Shown piece by piece: positions 37,011 through 50,000 of a DNA stretch of 64,000 nt. The notes beneath the pieces are model-generated. The model ran no database searches. It saw only the letters and a program-made list of their open reading frames with translations, and was not told where the DNA came from. Origin of the DNA: Pithys albifrons albifrons. Lineage: Eukaryota > Chordata > Aves > Passeriformes > Thamnophilidae. Location: the NCBI RefSeq assembly GCF_047495875.1, contig NC_092463.1, forward strand, positions 36,583,724 through 36,647,723, written 5' to 3'. Each line of letters opens with the position of its first letter. Position 1 is the first letter of the stretch. The translations under genes were made by a program, and so were the position numbers.

Positions 37011-40000
37011 GTCTTTCAGAACCTGTGTAAGCTTCCTGGGTCTGTCCCACAGAGGCTCTGCAGCTAATCCCCCGTAGCTTATTTGGAGTTTCTGCCCACT
37101 AGTTCACCTCCTCGCTTTGTACAAGGCAGGGACAGCAAATGATCACTCCCTATTTATTGTCCCCAAACCACTCATGGTTTATAATACCTTTACTGTGTCG
37201 TCCTCCAGTTGTATCTTTTCCATTTAGTCTGGCCTCAATCTCACTTTTTGGAAGTATGGATGCACTTTCAAATCTTTCCCATTGCTCTTCTCTGAGGCCC
37301 TTATATTCTAAGTCCCTTCTGCAGATGGCAGGACTAGGAGTGCATGCAGCCTTTGGGATGCAGCTGCACTGCTGTGTTATTCACATTCTCCATTGTGTTC
37401 ACACTATCCCTTCCCAAAGTATTCCTAACTCTTCATTTTCTAACTGCTACAGAACATAAACTAAGTTGACATTATTTCTAAGAATTGGCTCAAGAGCCTA
37501 TCTTGGTATAATGAAGTCAGCACTATTTATCCCATGTCCTTTATTTTGCAGTTTTTCTGCTGTCTTCTCACCTTGTCACTTGGTAGCATATGGTTGTTTT
37601 GCAGCTCTTCACAAATAACCCTTCTGTGTTGTACTCAGCATATCCTCATGCCATTGGGAGGTTTGTCACATTTATTATCCACTTGTTTGCCAGGTAATGT
37701 ACTGCACCAAACACTGCAGCCTTCAACACTCATTCCTGGTGAACTCCCTCTATTGTGAAAGTTTGCTCCTTATTTCCACCATTTATTTCATCCACTCATT
37801 ATCCTATGAGTTTATATTCCTAGGGAACCTTTGGGGAAGAACCTTTCTTTGAGGCCCTTAAGTAGGATAGGCAGGTGCTTGTATGCACTGAGGTTTTCTT
37901 GTCTGTATGCTTGATGGCTGCTTCAAAGGCTTCTAATAGTTTCCAGCAAGAAGACAACATGAACAAATTTCTCTTTCATTTGGCTTGAAATATTCATTCA
38001 CTCAGGGATGGGAATTTCTAGCCCAGTGATGGTCATTTAGGTTCCATTTTATCTGTTGTTGTTTCAGTGAGTACTGGGTTTCTCTAGTTGAAAGAGGAAC
38101 CAATGGCAGTGAAAATGACTGACAGAATTGCATACAGCCCACACATGAAGATGATTAGGAGAGAGTGAGAGATGTAGATCTGAAAAGGCTTCTTTCAACC
38201 ACCTTCTTCAAAGTGAAGTCCAGTCTCCATCATCCACCTGTTCCTATTCCTGCCAGAAAACACCTAAATCATTGAACAGTCTTGCACTGTCTTCAGACAC
38301 TTTGAGGGGTGATGCATATGAGGAAAAGGTTTGGGACAGAATCACTGGAATTGGGAACAATGGAGGGATGGGTATTCCCAGGACTCCTACAATAGGGAAG
38401 GAAATGGGGCCCTAACATTTAGCAGGTAAGTTAGAAGAAGAAACCTAAGAAACAGGGAGGATTACCAGATCCTGTGCTGCATTTGAAAGAGAAGTTGGAA
38501 AACCCAATGAAAGAAAACAGGATGGGTGGAAGACAGGTTTGAGACACACACAGCTGTCATGGGTGAAGGACCTGCAAGTAATCTTTGGAATGAAGAACAG
38601 GACAGCAGGCAAAAAAACAGGTGGGGATGTGGGCTGAGGGGCATGAAGAGATGCTGGTGTGTGTCCTGGGAGTCTCCTATTAACACCTCACTGTGTTTGA
38701 GACAGTGCTCTGACAAGCTGTAAGCCTTTCAGCTTCACTTTTTGGTCAGTGCATGGGTTAGCTCTCCAGAGCATTTCCATTCCTTGCGGATGACACTGCT
38801 CTGAGCAAATGTCTTGCAGATATTCACAACCCTCTGGTAGAGGCAGGGAAAGCAGGGATGAACATTACCAGATGATGGGGGGGGGGGGGGGAAGGATATG
38901 GCTGAAATGAGGTAGGTATAGGAGGACTACAATTAAGTCAAATGACAGTTGATCAGCAAGCAATTGTTTTAGGCTTGCAGTAATGGTGCAAAGCTCTGGA
39001 GAGGAGCAGAAAAGCACTTGCCCTTTGACAGCTCTCTCTTGCCCAGGTAAAACAAAGTACGTGAGAGAGACTAATCCTGCTATGTTCCCCAAGGATAAGT
39101 TAGGCATAATGAGACCTTTTCTATACCTAATGTCTGTGATAAAACTAGGAACCCTTTGTAGGGTATTAGCTGATACAATGATACTCTAATGCACTTTGTA
39201 ATTCACTTTTTATTCATGAGGCCTGATAGCTATTGCCAAAATGTGCTTCAGGACTGCATGGACTCCATGGAGAGGTTTCTTCTTGCTGTGTCAGGTACTT
39301 TGAATATTGAGAGATTATTAAAAAATGTTTGCACATGGCAGTTTTCCTCCATGTTTTTTAAAAAGGCAGAAGAAAGCAGGAAGCTAATGCCAAGACAGAT
39401 CCAGGAACTTGGCTTCAAGATCTGTTACTCTCTTTGGGCTCATAATCATAGGGACCTAGCTGCTCCTCCCATCACTAGCATGATTTCGCCAAATATACTC
39501 AAAGCCCCTGGAAATTGCCTGGTCCAAGTGGCTTTTGGAGAGCCACAAGGCTGCTCCTGTTTTGTTCTCCAGTCATTGCAGTTAACCAAGCATCCAGTTA
39601 TGGGAAGAGCCTTGCCTTGTCTGAGAGCTACTTAAACAGTAGCAAAAGCCCCTTGACTTGGAATGGATTTTCAGCAGTAGAGAGGATTTCTGATCCATGC
39701 TGGATGAAGTTAATAGGAAGATCTGTATGGCATTCAGGATGTGCTGGCTCACATTGGGTAGAATTTTGGCAGCTTGCATGGTGCTCAGATCGCAGTGTTA
39801 TGTGCCTTCAACCACAGACAGGAATTAGGAGAAGAGCAGATTGTGGCCTGCCAGGCAGCTGGGAAGTAGCCTGATGCAGTAGGAAGGATCAGACAGGGTT
39901 GAGAATACCAGCTTTTGTAATGATGAAGGGGAGGTAGGCATGAGTCTCAAAATACTATCCTTGTCTTTAGCAGGTTTTTCTGACCATGGTCTGGAAAAAG

Positions 40001-40829
40001 TACTCCAAACCATTGGAAAGATGAACATGTAACACCTGAGAAATGCCTGACATTTGCTAGGAAATTTTTGTATATTTAGGGTTGAGGAGTTGTTAGAAAT
40101 GTTTTTCTTGTGGCAGCTTGGTTAGAGTTTCTTCTAGCCAAAGTCCACTGGTCCAGTGAACACAGCAAGATCTTTGACCTTGACCACAAGAAATCAGGTC
40201 AGGTTCTGTGTAAGTGCACTTCACAGAGTTTGACCAGAACACATCTACTGTATCTCACAGATGTTGTAGTTAACTGGGACAGGTGCTCTAGAACAGGCTA
40301 CTTTCAGATGTTCTTGACTCAGCTGCCCTCAAGGTACCCCCAAAGGCTTTTCTAGCTGCCCCTGCAGGGCACTCTGCTCTCATACCTGCCACAGGTAAAT
40401 TGATAGTACATGTGGATGCAGACCTGGAAACTTCCCTGTGAGACGTGCGGTGCTTGACTGGGAAGCAGACTCCCCGTGGAATCAGGTGAGCAGTCCTTTA
40501 CTCCCTGTGTCGCTGCCCTTTGGTGACAGGTGCCAGGCTCCTCTTGCTGTGGGTTGAAGAGCACCTCGAGTGAGCAAAGACATGCAGGAGTGGTTAGCTG
40601 CGGGAGAGAGATACCCTGGTAAGCCACGTGGAGAACTTTTTTCCCTTCCCACAAAGTAAACGGGAAGAAAAGGGAGGGAGCTTCCTACAGGTCTCTATGA
40701 TTTTGGGGTGACTAACTCTGTTGTGGTCAGTGTGGGCACTGAGAACAGGACTGTGGGTCTTGCTCTGGCAGACCCTGTACTTGCAGGGCAGGCTGTGATC
40801 CCTGCAAAGGGCTTTGGCCCAGACAGTGA
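37011..40829. other. intergenic, no gene found
   Basis: No recognised exon or repeat family apart from a G15 run. The 148-residue frame at 39189-39635 and the overlapping 119-residue frame at 39515-39874 have no familiar motif. Confidence 0.65.
38877..38891 (+). repeat. G15 homopolymer
   Basis: Fifteen consecutive G on the + strand, followed by aaggatatgg. It is a slippage-prone tract, so its length is uncertain in any assembly. Confidence 0.9.
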
Positions 40830-41340
40830 GGCCAGGAGCCGAGTTGGGCAGACCGCGTTCAGGCGCTGCAGGCTGTTGAGCTAAGCTGAGCTGAGCGACC
40901 GCCGCGACCTGGGACCACTCGGGTCACCGTCACCTCCGGGCCCGCCCCGCGCATCCCTCTCTCTTCTCGGGCAGGGCTGTCTTCGCTCAGCCCCCGGAGA
41001 CAGGTGGCGAGGAGGTGGCATATGCCGTGTCCGGCGGCGGTCCGTGCGGGATGTGCCGCGTCTGGCGGCGATCCGCGCCGAGGTGTGCCGTGTCCAGCGG
41101 TCCGTGCCGGGATGTGCCATGTCCGACGGTTCCCACCGGGATGTGCCGTGCCCGGCGGGATGTGCCGGGATTGCGGCAGCGCCGCGACGCTGGAAGGGCC
41201 GGCGCGCCCTCTGCCGGCTCCTGGCGCCAACCGCGGCGGTCGCGGCCCGTGGAGTCGTTCTGGGAGGAATAACTGCAAGTCATTTCGTGTCTCTGCCTCA
41301 GATTCCCAGTGAGAACAGGGGTCACAGGAGCGCCGCTTTC
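40830..41340. promoter_or_regulatory. isolated CpG-rich block (CpG-island-like)
   Basis: Sharp rise in GC and CpG density compared with all surrounding DNA, strongest at 40890-41260, with runs such as gcgaccgccgcgacc and ggccggcgcgccctctgcc. It contains no TATA-like element that I would defend. It lies about 11.4 kb beyond the probable end of SIPA1L1. It could be a promoter CpG island of a non-coding RNA or distal first exon, or merely a GC-rich minisatellite. The long open frames on both strands are expected where stop codons are rare. Confidence 0.6.
41019..41170 (+). repeat. degenerate GC-rich minisatellite, unit about 29-32 bp
   Basis: A unit beginning (a)TGTGCCGTGTCCGGCGG recurs with its TGCC anchor at 41023, 41054, 41086, 41115, 41144 and 41163, giving spacings of 31, 32, 29, 29 and 19. 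That is about five diverged copies, the last one shortened. Each unit has one or more CpG-rich ccggcgg/ccgggatg blocks. Confidence 0.8.
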
Positions 41341-44300
41341 TTTGTGGAGTGTTTTGAAATCTGCTAGTAAGAAACTTCACGTAGGAACAGAGCTCTCTGC
41401 TAATAAAAAACACGGTGAAGGAGCAAGTCAGTACTGAAATGGTGAAAAGAGAGGGTGCAGCCACACGTCTGGGGACTGCGTTGAAGCCCAGTTTTCTGTG
41501 ATAAATTGCTCTCCTTTGCGGGCCTGAATGCTGTCTGCTGGGGAAAAGATTCTGAGGTTTATGATTATTGGTTTTAATCTGTAGTGCATGTGTTATTTCC
41601 AGCATAAATGTTGTGTTCTACTCCTTTAAGAAATCAGGGCCCATTTATCTTTGGTTTTCAGCTGTGCTTCTGGGTGGCAACTGCATGTTTCTCAGCAAGT
41701 AAATGCTATTGATATTACAGAGCTATCATGCTAAAGAAGAAAGCATGCTGGTAGTTTGGCAGCAGTTCCCTGATTAAAGCAAGCATGTAATACTCTTATT
41801 GCATGATTTTCCCATTCTCTTGCTTCACATCTTCCACAGATGCAGGCTGGAGATTAACAGAATTGCACATCTCAGTTTCACAGCAAAACTCACTTTCCTC
41901 AAGAATGCTCCTTTAACTTCTTATAAGTGGCAGCTCTGCTCAATCGCTGGTTTTCCTCCTACCTTTTTGTGGTTGTAACGTGTTATAGATGTGTAGTGTG
42001 ATTGTCACAGGCCATTTCTCTCCTGCTGTGCTGAATCAAGGCTGTAGACAGCAGAGTTTCTTCTCAGTGGGTAGAATCAGCTGTCAAGTGATAAGAAATG
42101 TGCAGTTTCTGCTTTTTACATCCACTGTTGGGGATGAATGGATGTGGTCACTAATCTTAAAACAGCAGCAGAAGCAGAACTTACCCCAGCTGCACATTAG
42201 TGCTTCTTAAGATGAAGTTTTCAGTTGTTCAGCTGGGCATGAGGTGGAGGTAGGGTCAGTTTAACTTATAAAGCATAGTCTGTAAAATTGCTGCTGCAAG
42301 TGTTCTTCAGCTAAAAGAGAATGGCTGACTGCTTTTTGATGCTTCCATTCATGTAAGTTAGGTAAGAATGAAAACTGTGCTGGAACACATCATCCGTAGA
42401 TGAACAGCTGGGTTGCTCACAGGGCTTAGGAAACAGAGTTTTTGCAATAGGAGGCTCTTTCCTAGAGTAGAGGCGGCTGGCAGCTCACTGGACCCAAGGA
42501 GCAGCTGGGTGCAGTGTAGGAGTGCTACTGCTGCCTGGGACCACACTGAGCACACTGATTAAAAAGAAAGGGCAACAGGAGGAGGTGCATCCTGTGTAGG
42601 CCTGTGTCCCAACAATTTCCTGAAGGCCAGCCTGTTCTTCCCACTGTGTATGTCCATTGTCATTACTATCAAAATCTTTCAGCCCTTTTTCTACAGTAGG
42701 CTCAGAGCTGAAGTGCTCAGCTGTATTCAGTTGAGTAAGCTGAAAAAGAGCAAGCAGTTTGAGTGGTGAAAAATTTGTCCTTACAGAATTGGCTGAAGAG
42801 CGCATTCTATTTCTATGGTTCTCCCAGGGCATGAAGAGTAAAGGCAAGATGCAGGATTTGGTAATGAAGTTGTATGTAGTACCCTCTAGTTTTCTGAGCA
42901 ACAGGCAGCAAGAGTTGGAGATAAAACTACATTGACCTGCTGCTGGAGGTTCATCTCTCTGCACCTATCTTCTTTTTGCTAAAAGAAAATGTGGATTTAA
43001 ATATCTCTCCAACAATTTATTCTTTTTGGTAGCAGCTGTGGAGCAGTTTCATAAGACTAAACACCACAGATCTGAAATAAACGTAGTTTTCATGCATCCC
43101 CATTGCCAAGTGAACAGATAATTAATTATGCAAAACCATAATGAGTTGAGTGTGTGGTCCACACCAGACCAGCTAGCCCAAGTGAAAAGCATTGTTAAAG
43201 CCTGATGTGAATTTGGAGAAGAGATGTGGAGAGAGGCTGCCCCTGCATAAATGCTTGTTTTAATGCTGTAGTGACAGCATGCTTGGAATGGGTTCCCCTG
43301 AGTTCTGACCCTTCTCCTCTAGCCCAGGTCCTCTCAGGAGCAAGAAGCCTGTTCTCTGTGAAAGTCTAACCCTGAAGTGATCCCAGGCTCTAGCGCTTCC
43401 CTCGTCACTGGAGTGGTGTGTTTAGCATCTTCCCAGCGGCCTGGGGGAGCAGAGAAGTTGCCTGATGTTGCCAGGCCCTCTATGCACCCAAACCTGAGGG
43501 AGGAGGCATAAAGAGCTCCAATCTCAGTTTCTGGTCCGAAGAGAATAGCTGCCATGCCTTGTTGAGCACCAAACTGAACCACCTGCTGCTAGGCTAAGGC
43601 TTGTTCTGCCTGCTATAAGGCACCGGGGATGCTTCAAGGGGGCACCATCAGTTATGAATCTGTGCGGCACCTTGTACAATCCAATGAACTTGTACAATTC
43701 AGTGAACTTTCCTGATTCTCTCACAGCCAATGCAGTATAAAGCTATCAAATAATAACAGTAACAGCACTCTGCTTTAACACAGGAAACAGAGTAATGTTG
43801 CAGACTCTTGCCTAAAATTACAAGGATTAGATCTTGAACTAAGAGCTGTTTTGACATGAGGTGGCCTGGAGGCATTCCAGTCTCCTGCAAAGTACACTTG
43901 ATGGTCAAGTCTTAACTGGCTGTTTCACGTGAGGAACACAGGAGTCTTCTCTTTGCATCTAGTGCTGCTTGTGTCACAACACACTTTTAAAAATCTCCCT
44001 TAGTTTTATCCCTTTGTAGAAAGGGACAGGCAGAAATCCAACTCTACAATTCATTTTGAGTAGCTTCTGCTGTTCAGTGGTTTATTGTCCAAGCTTACTT
44101 CCTCCCAAAATAGTGCTGTACTGAGTTTCAACCTTAAAGTATTTCTAAAAACTGTATATCCTCTGACCTTGTCCCTCCTTTGAGTTATTATTCTCCCCCC
44201 AGGGGACTCAGCTATTAACATTTCAGAGCTGATGATGATGAGTCTGGCCTGGACTGCCTGTCTAGGTGAGTCAGCAGAGCAGGAGTGCTTCTGCCCAGGC

Positions 44301-46460
44301 TTCACATCATTCATACACAGAGCCTCTAATATTGACTGATACAGAAGCCTGGCTGACTGTGCCTGGTGCCAAGCTCATGAGAAGGAAGGGCCAGGGCATG
44401 GGCAGAGGCAGATTTTCCTGGCCCCCATCTATCAGTATCTTGTATATACTTTATGGGGATGTGTGTTCAACATGCAAGCTTTGATATACCCTACTACTAA
44501 AAGTAAGGGCTGCTTTTATTCACAGCCAGGTTTCATGGGGTCAGACTAGCAGAAATTTATTTGCACTGTGCTACTTTTGGTGTAATAACCCCTGCCTGCC
44601 CTTAGCTGTGGCAGGTCCTTCATTCCATTGTCAAGGCTATGTGCACCATGTGCTCTCAGCTGGGCCAGCTACCAGGGGCTCCAGACCTACTGACATCAGT
44701 CCAGGACCCCTGGCTTTCCTTGTATGGCCAAGACAGTCTCTGTGCAACTGTCCAGCCTTTGTAGGCAGTCCCAGGACAACAAGCCAGCATTGTGGGTAAC
44801 ACTGTACTGGGTGCAGCTCTTCTGTGGGCTCAGACTTGATTTACTGACTGCATCATGTCACTTGGAGTCGAAGCAGCTGAAGATGGGATGCGATGAGATA
44901 TGATCTCCCGAGAGTCAGGGGTATGCATCCTTTGCTCAAACATCACCACTTCAGGTTTCCTTAGCTTTTCTGCTAAGGAAGTGTGTGTGGTGCCTGCTGC
45001 TTGCACCCACTGGGTGGAGCAGCATCCTGCTTATTGCCTGCTGCCTGCACATCCTCGTCGAGAAAGGCTGGGTTCCAAAAAAATCACAGCGAAAGCAAAG
45101 ATGGGGAAGGGGCAAGATGACACGAATGAAGAACTGCTTCTGGTCACCTAGGGACAAAGCTGAATTTTACCAGAATAAAAGCTAGCAAAGGTCTCTGTAT
45201 AAAAACAAGGTGGGGAAAATCAATCTCCATTGACAGCTATTGCTTAATCAGGCATGAAAGGGCTACTTCAGGGCTCAAAGCCCCTTTAAATATGTCTTTA
45301 AGAACAAGCGAGCAAACATAAAAGCTGAAGTCTTCACAAATGTTACTCTTGTAAGACCCATGGCAGCATTACCTCAGTGCTGTAGCTCTAAGGCCACAAA
45401 GGGCTCCATGGCTGTGAAAAGAAATAGTCAAGATGGTTTAAACAAAATAATTTTATGTAAAATTTGGATGGTAAGGTGAATATTTAGAGAGGTTTTAAAT
45501 TTTTATTTTAGTAACAGATTGAAAAGTAAATGATGCAAAGGAAAGCAAAGTATTTTAACAGGAAATAATTTTTAAAATCTGAATATAGGGTGTTCATTTA
45601 TTTGCTAAATAAAACCATGATTCCTCCATATCCTCCCCTTCAGGAAAAAAAATTACAGGGAATTTTTTAAAATGTTGGCTACCTAAAAATGTTAACTTGA
45701 ATAGGTTTTCTTCATATTTTTTGTGATTACCACAAAGGAATGAACAAATTCAAAACATATTTCTCCTTTCCACAGCAGGGGAAGGAAGACATCCCCATAT
45801 GCATCCTGTCACAGACAGCAACATTTAAAGGATGATCAGGCAGTTTTACAGACTCTTCTCTTTCTTTCCCCCTGAAGCTGCATGAAGCATCTAGAGAAAA
45901 ACTCAACTGGAGTGGATGATGCCACAGCCACCAACAGCTCCAGCCCATGATGGAGGTGTCCAGAGAAACATGATTCAGGATCCTCAGGACTTGCTGAGTA
46001 CTCCAGGATCAGTGATAAGAAAGTTCATCTTCAGCATTGATAAAGAAATTACTCTCCCCTACCCCTTTCTTTGGGTAGCAGCTGTCCATCTCGTAAGTAT
46101 AGATCTCTTGAACCAGTTGTCTCTTCTTCTAGACCTCTGTTGAAGCAGATCTAGCCACGGGAGGCAAAACTGCCCTCTGGGGGAAAGCGTATCCTACTTT
46201 ATTCTCTTCTCCAATAGAAGTGAGAGTGCCCTGAACCCATGCCCTTTCTACATATTTACTCTTCTGCTTTGCGAAGAAATACCTCTACCTCCTGTAGAGA
46301 GCTGCAGTACATAAGTGTAAGACTGACAAGCTGATATGGTGAGTTCATTCCTGTGACAGACAACATGGAAGATGAATGTCTCTATCAGCCCAGTCCCAAT
46401 GAGATGGCTGTCGCTTTGAGGACTAGCTCAAATTTCTGTGGTCTCAGGCAAGAAGATATG
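41341..46460. other. intergenic, no gene found
   Basis: I recognise no exon or RNA gene. The minus-strand 159-residue frame at 42485-42964 shows no known domain. A two-copy 18-bp repeat is at 43671-43706. Confidence 0.65.
43671..43706. repeat. 18-bp tandem repeat, 2 copies
   Basis: cttgtacaatccaatgaa followed directly by cttgtacaattcagtgaa; two differences between copies. Confidence 0.8.
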
Positions 46461-47041
46461 AGTTGTGGTTTAACTGCCACTGGTAACTAAGCCCTACACA
46501 GCTGTTGAATTCTGCCCCCACCCCTCACCCCCCACCCCCCCACCGTGGGATGGGGAGAGAATCAGAAGTGTAAAAGTGAGAGAACTCATAAGTTGAGATA
46601 AAGACAGTTTAATGGGTAAAGCAAAACCAGTGTTCACAAGCAAAGCAAAGCAAGGAATTTATTTACTGCTTCCCATGGGCAGGCAGGTGTTCAGCCATTT
46701 CCAGGAAAGCAGGGCTCCATCATGCATACTGATAACTTGGGAAGACAAATGCCACCTCTCTGAATGTCCCCTCTTCCTCTTTCTTATCCCAGCTTTATAT
46801 GCCGAGCATGATGCCATAAGCTGTCAGTTCTCCCAGCTGTGCTCCCTCCCAGCTGCTTGTGCACCCCCAGCCCACTGGCCAGTGGGGTGATACAAGAAGC
46901 AGAAAAGGCCTTGGTGCTGTGTGAGTGCTGCTTAGCAATAACAAAACCATCTCAACACTGTTTTCAGCACAGGTCCAAAAATGTGACTCCATACTAGCCA
47001 CTGTGAAAAAAATTACTTCTACCCTAGCCAGAATCAGCACA
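46461..47041 (-). mobile_element. solo LTR of an ERVL-like endogenous retrovirus
   Basis: A 581-bp element flanked by perfect 5-bp direct repeats ATATG (46456-46460 and 47042-47046), the target-site length typical of ERVL. Read on the minus strand it begins TGTGCTGATT. It has a TATA box (ATATAAA, complement of 46794-46800), then about 135 bases later a poly(A) signal AATAAA (complement of 46658-46663), then a G-rich segment, and ends CCACAACT. A TG...CA element would end CA, so the final A has mutated. The order fixes the sense as minus. No internal retroviral genes adjoin it, so it is a solo LTR left by recombination. I recall this LTR type as frequent in passerine genomes. Confidence 0.85.
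46515..46541 (-). other. G-quadruplex motif inside the LTR
   Basis: Four C runs on the + strand (5, 4, 6 and 7 bases at 46515, 46521, 46528 and 46535) with loops of 1-3 bases give a minus-strand G4 motif with very short loops. It lies downstream of the LTR poly(A) signal in element orientation. Confidence 0.8.
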
Positions 47042-50000
47042 ATATGATGAAGCTTTTCCTATGGGACCCCATGAACTTGTCTCAGCTAAAAAATATCTTC
47101 ATGTCTCATTGAAAAGATATAGGTATCAAAGACTTTGAGATGCTATGAGTCAACACCAGTCCACATTCTGGGTCCAAAGCAACTACTGTGTCCCCATTTT
47201 TCCCATGGCAGAATGACCATAAAAGGTGAGAGAATAGCTGAAACTAGAACATATTTTAGCATCAGGAATGCTGCTGCTGCACTCTTTTGGCCTAGCAGTA
47301 GCAAAAGCAGAGAATCGTTTTCTCTTCCTTCACACTGCATTTTTTTTTCAATGCTCAGTGCAAGTCAGAGAGCTGTCAGTCCCTTTTGCAGTTAAACTTC
47401 CAGCTTTCAAAACGGACTGACCTCTTTGCTATCACTTTTATGCTGTAGGAATTTCTACTAACATGGGAGGAAATCTAACTCACCTACAGCTTTCATCTAA
47501 GTCCTTTCCGAACATGGAAAAAAGCTAAAAGCATTTCTTTAGCTGGTGTGACCAGTGTGGAAACCATGGAAAAGGTCCATTCTATGCTTTGAAAAAGTAT
47601 TTCATATAACTTAATGCATGTTTTTCTACTACAACACATTGACTTCTGGAGGTAGAATTTTTCTGAGATGGGAAGTAGGAGGTAGACATAACTTATGAAT
47701 GGTCTTTACAGGAATGAATATGTGAACAGAGTCATCTCAGCAGTAGGATGGCAGACCCATGGGTAGACAACAACTTCTATTAACACATAGCTGAAGGAGG
47801 CAGAAAATGGAGAAATCAAAGGAAGTGGCATATCAGGTTGCTGTGTAGGTGCTTGACTACCCAGGACAGCGAGGGAGAAAGGATTCTGGGTAGTGGGAAG
47901 TAGAGAGTTAGTTAGGAGATGTAGTTCAGGGGCAAGCTTCCCTTATGGACCCAGGACAGCCACTGTGTTCTCTGCAGAGAGTAAGTAGAGACCCTCTGCA
48001 TGACACTGAATGATCTTCTGGCAGCTAAGAAATGATTTTTTGTGGTCACAGAACGCCTGTGTATCAACAGCTTCCTTCACTGTTTGTTCAAGAAATTTGG
48101 TTTCTTGTCGAGTCCTCCTTGAAATGTCTGGTGCAGGCAAGGGAGCACAGCTTGTTAAAATTCTATTGCTGTTTAATTTCTTTCAGTGGATCCTTCCCTG
48201 AAGAGCTTCTAATGAGACTGACCTTTATTAGCTAATTAGGCTCATTGAAATGGCACAATCACATTTAGGTTTTTTTCCTTCTACGCATACTCCAGATTAA
48301 ATTCTCATCATTAGGCAGGTTGGAAGGGGACTTGTAACCATGTGTGGAGGTCAGCAGGGCATGGCCCACTTCACCTCCCCGCCACAACAACTGAAATTGG
48401 CAGGGAAGCTGTGCCACATGGTGCCAAATCATGGTTTTGACTACACTGTGATAGTATTAACTTAATTCTGTGCCTATTTCTACTAAGCTAATGTATATGC
48501 AAAACACTTGCTATATGGCAGAGACCAACACGGATTTTAAAACAAATTCAGCATTAAGAGTGTAGTATAGCAAACCCCACTCTGTTACAAGTGCAGTACA
48601 GTCCATTAGCCTGTGCTGTACTATCCTGCTAGAACAATGAATGGAAAAAGTTCTGAAAGTTTAACAAATATTGGAGTCCCTTGAAGCTGTTGTTCTCAGT
48701 CCAGCTGCCCCTCGGGCAGACCCCAGGTTAGTCATGTTGAACACTGTTTCTGATCTTTGAGAGCTCTTCCAGCAGATTCCTTCATGATTTCATCCATCTT
48801 TCCCCATATCCAGAGATGGAAAAGGCACATGCAGCAGGGTGGGACGTAGCACTTGCAAGTTGAAACAGCAATATAACCATGACATTACCTCAGTCATCAG
48901 TTGATTCCTGCATCACCCTCTTCCAGCTTGGGAGCATCAAAGGGGTAATTACTGTACCCATATGCCTTTACAGGGAGCAAAAACATAACAGCATCCATCA
49001 GATGAAACCAGTTCCACATGCATCTGCCAGTTTTAGAAAAGAATTCCTGTAGGATTGCTCCATGCCGAGGCAAAAAGAAAAGACAAGGTAAACTTTTCTT
49101 TTGATCATCACCACTTAACTGAAGCCTTTTCATGCTGGTATTGTGGGTTTCTTAAAGACTTCTTTATTTCCTGAGGGCCTAAGTATGAATCAGTTTTATA
49201 ATCAAACCTTGGCATCTCTTGATGTTGAGAAGTTTGAACTGTGCAGTAGACACTGTCACAGGAACCCGTGGCTGAGCTCCCCATCAGGATGAATGGGAAG
49301 TACTGAAAGTTCAAAACCAGTAAATTGGTTAACCCTTCAGTCATCCACCAAAGCACTTTAAGTATGCATTTAACTCAGGGGCTTCACGCTTTGCATACTT
49401 GGCTTTTTTTCTACATGAGGACAACTTATAGCAATCAACTTTAACAGGAAAGTTTTCCAATAAAGCAAAGCCATTAAAAAGAGGAAATCACAGTAATGTA
49501 AGAAAAAACTTAGTAAGTAGCTTGTACTTAATAGTAAGTGCCTTGACAGTGACATACACTTTAAGTCAATCTTAAAGGAATTCATGTAATTCTCTGAGGT
49601 ACTAGTTTTTTCTCTTTTGTGCAAAAGAAAACTGTGTTTCATTAACATTTTACATGTGGGATTTCCATTTTGCTCAATCCCTTCTTATTATCTTCTGTGC
49701 TGTAGACTGCACAGTGTTGCTTCATCAGCCTACCTTCCTCTGTCACGACACCTAATCTCACACACAGACAGTTTTCAGTGGGCCACTTATGTTATACAAA
49801 ATAAAGCACTTTGACTGCATCTAATTTTAATTTTTTGGCAGTTTATTCAAAGTCCTCTTTGTCATGGGTTACGGCTACTAATGAATTGTGGAAAAAGGGG
49901 CAAACTCTGTTTACATTAATGCAATTTATCTATTCATGCATAGGGGTATTACTAACTAACAAAAGGGTTACAAACAGAACTATTTTTCTACACAGTTGCA

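Noticed and set aside
39189..39874. 148- and 119-codon plus-strand frames
   Set aside because: They overlap in different frames, lack domain motifs and show no splice context; no support as genes.
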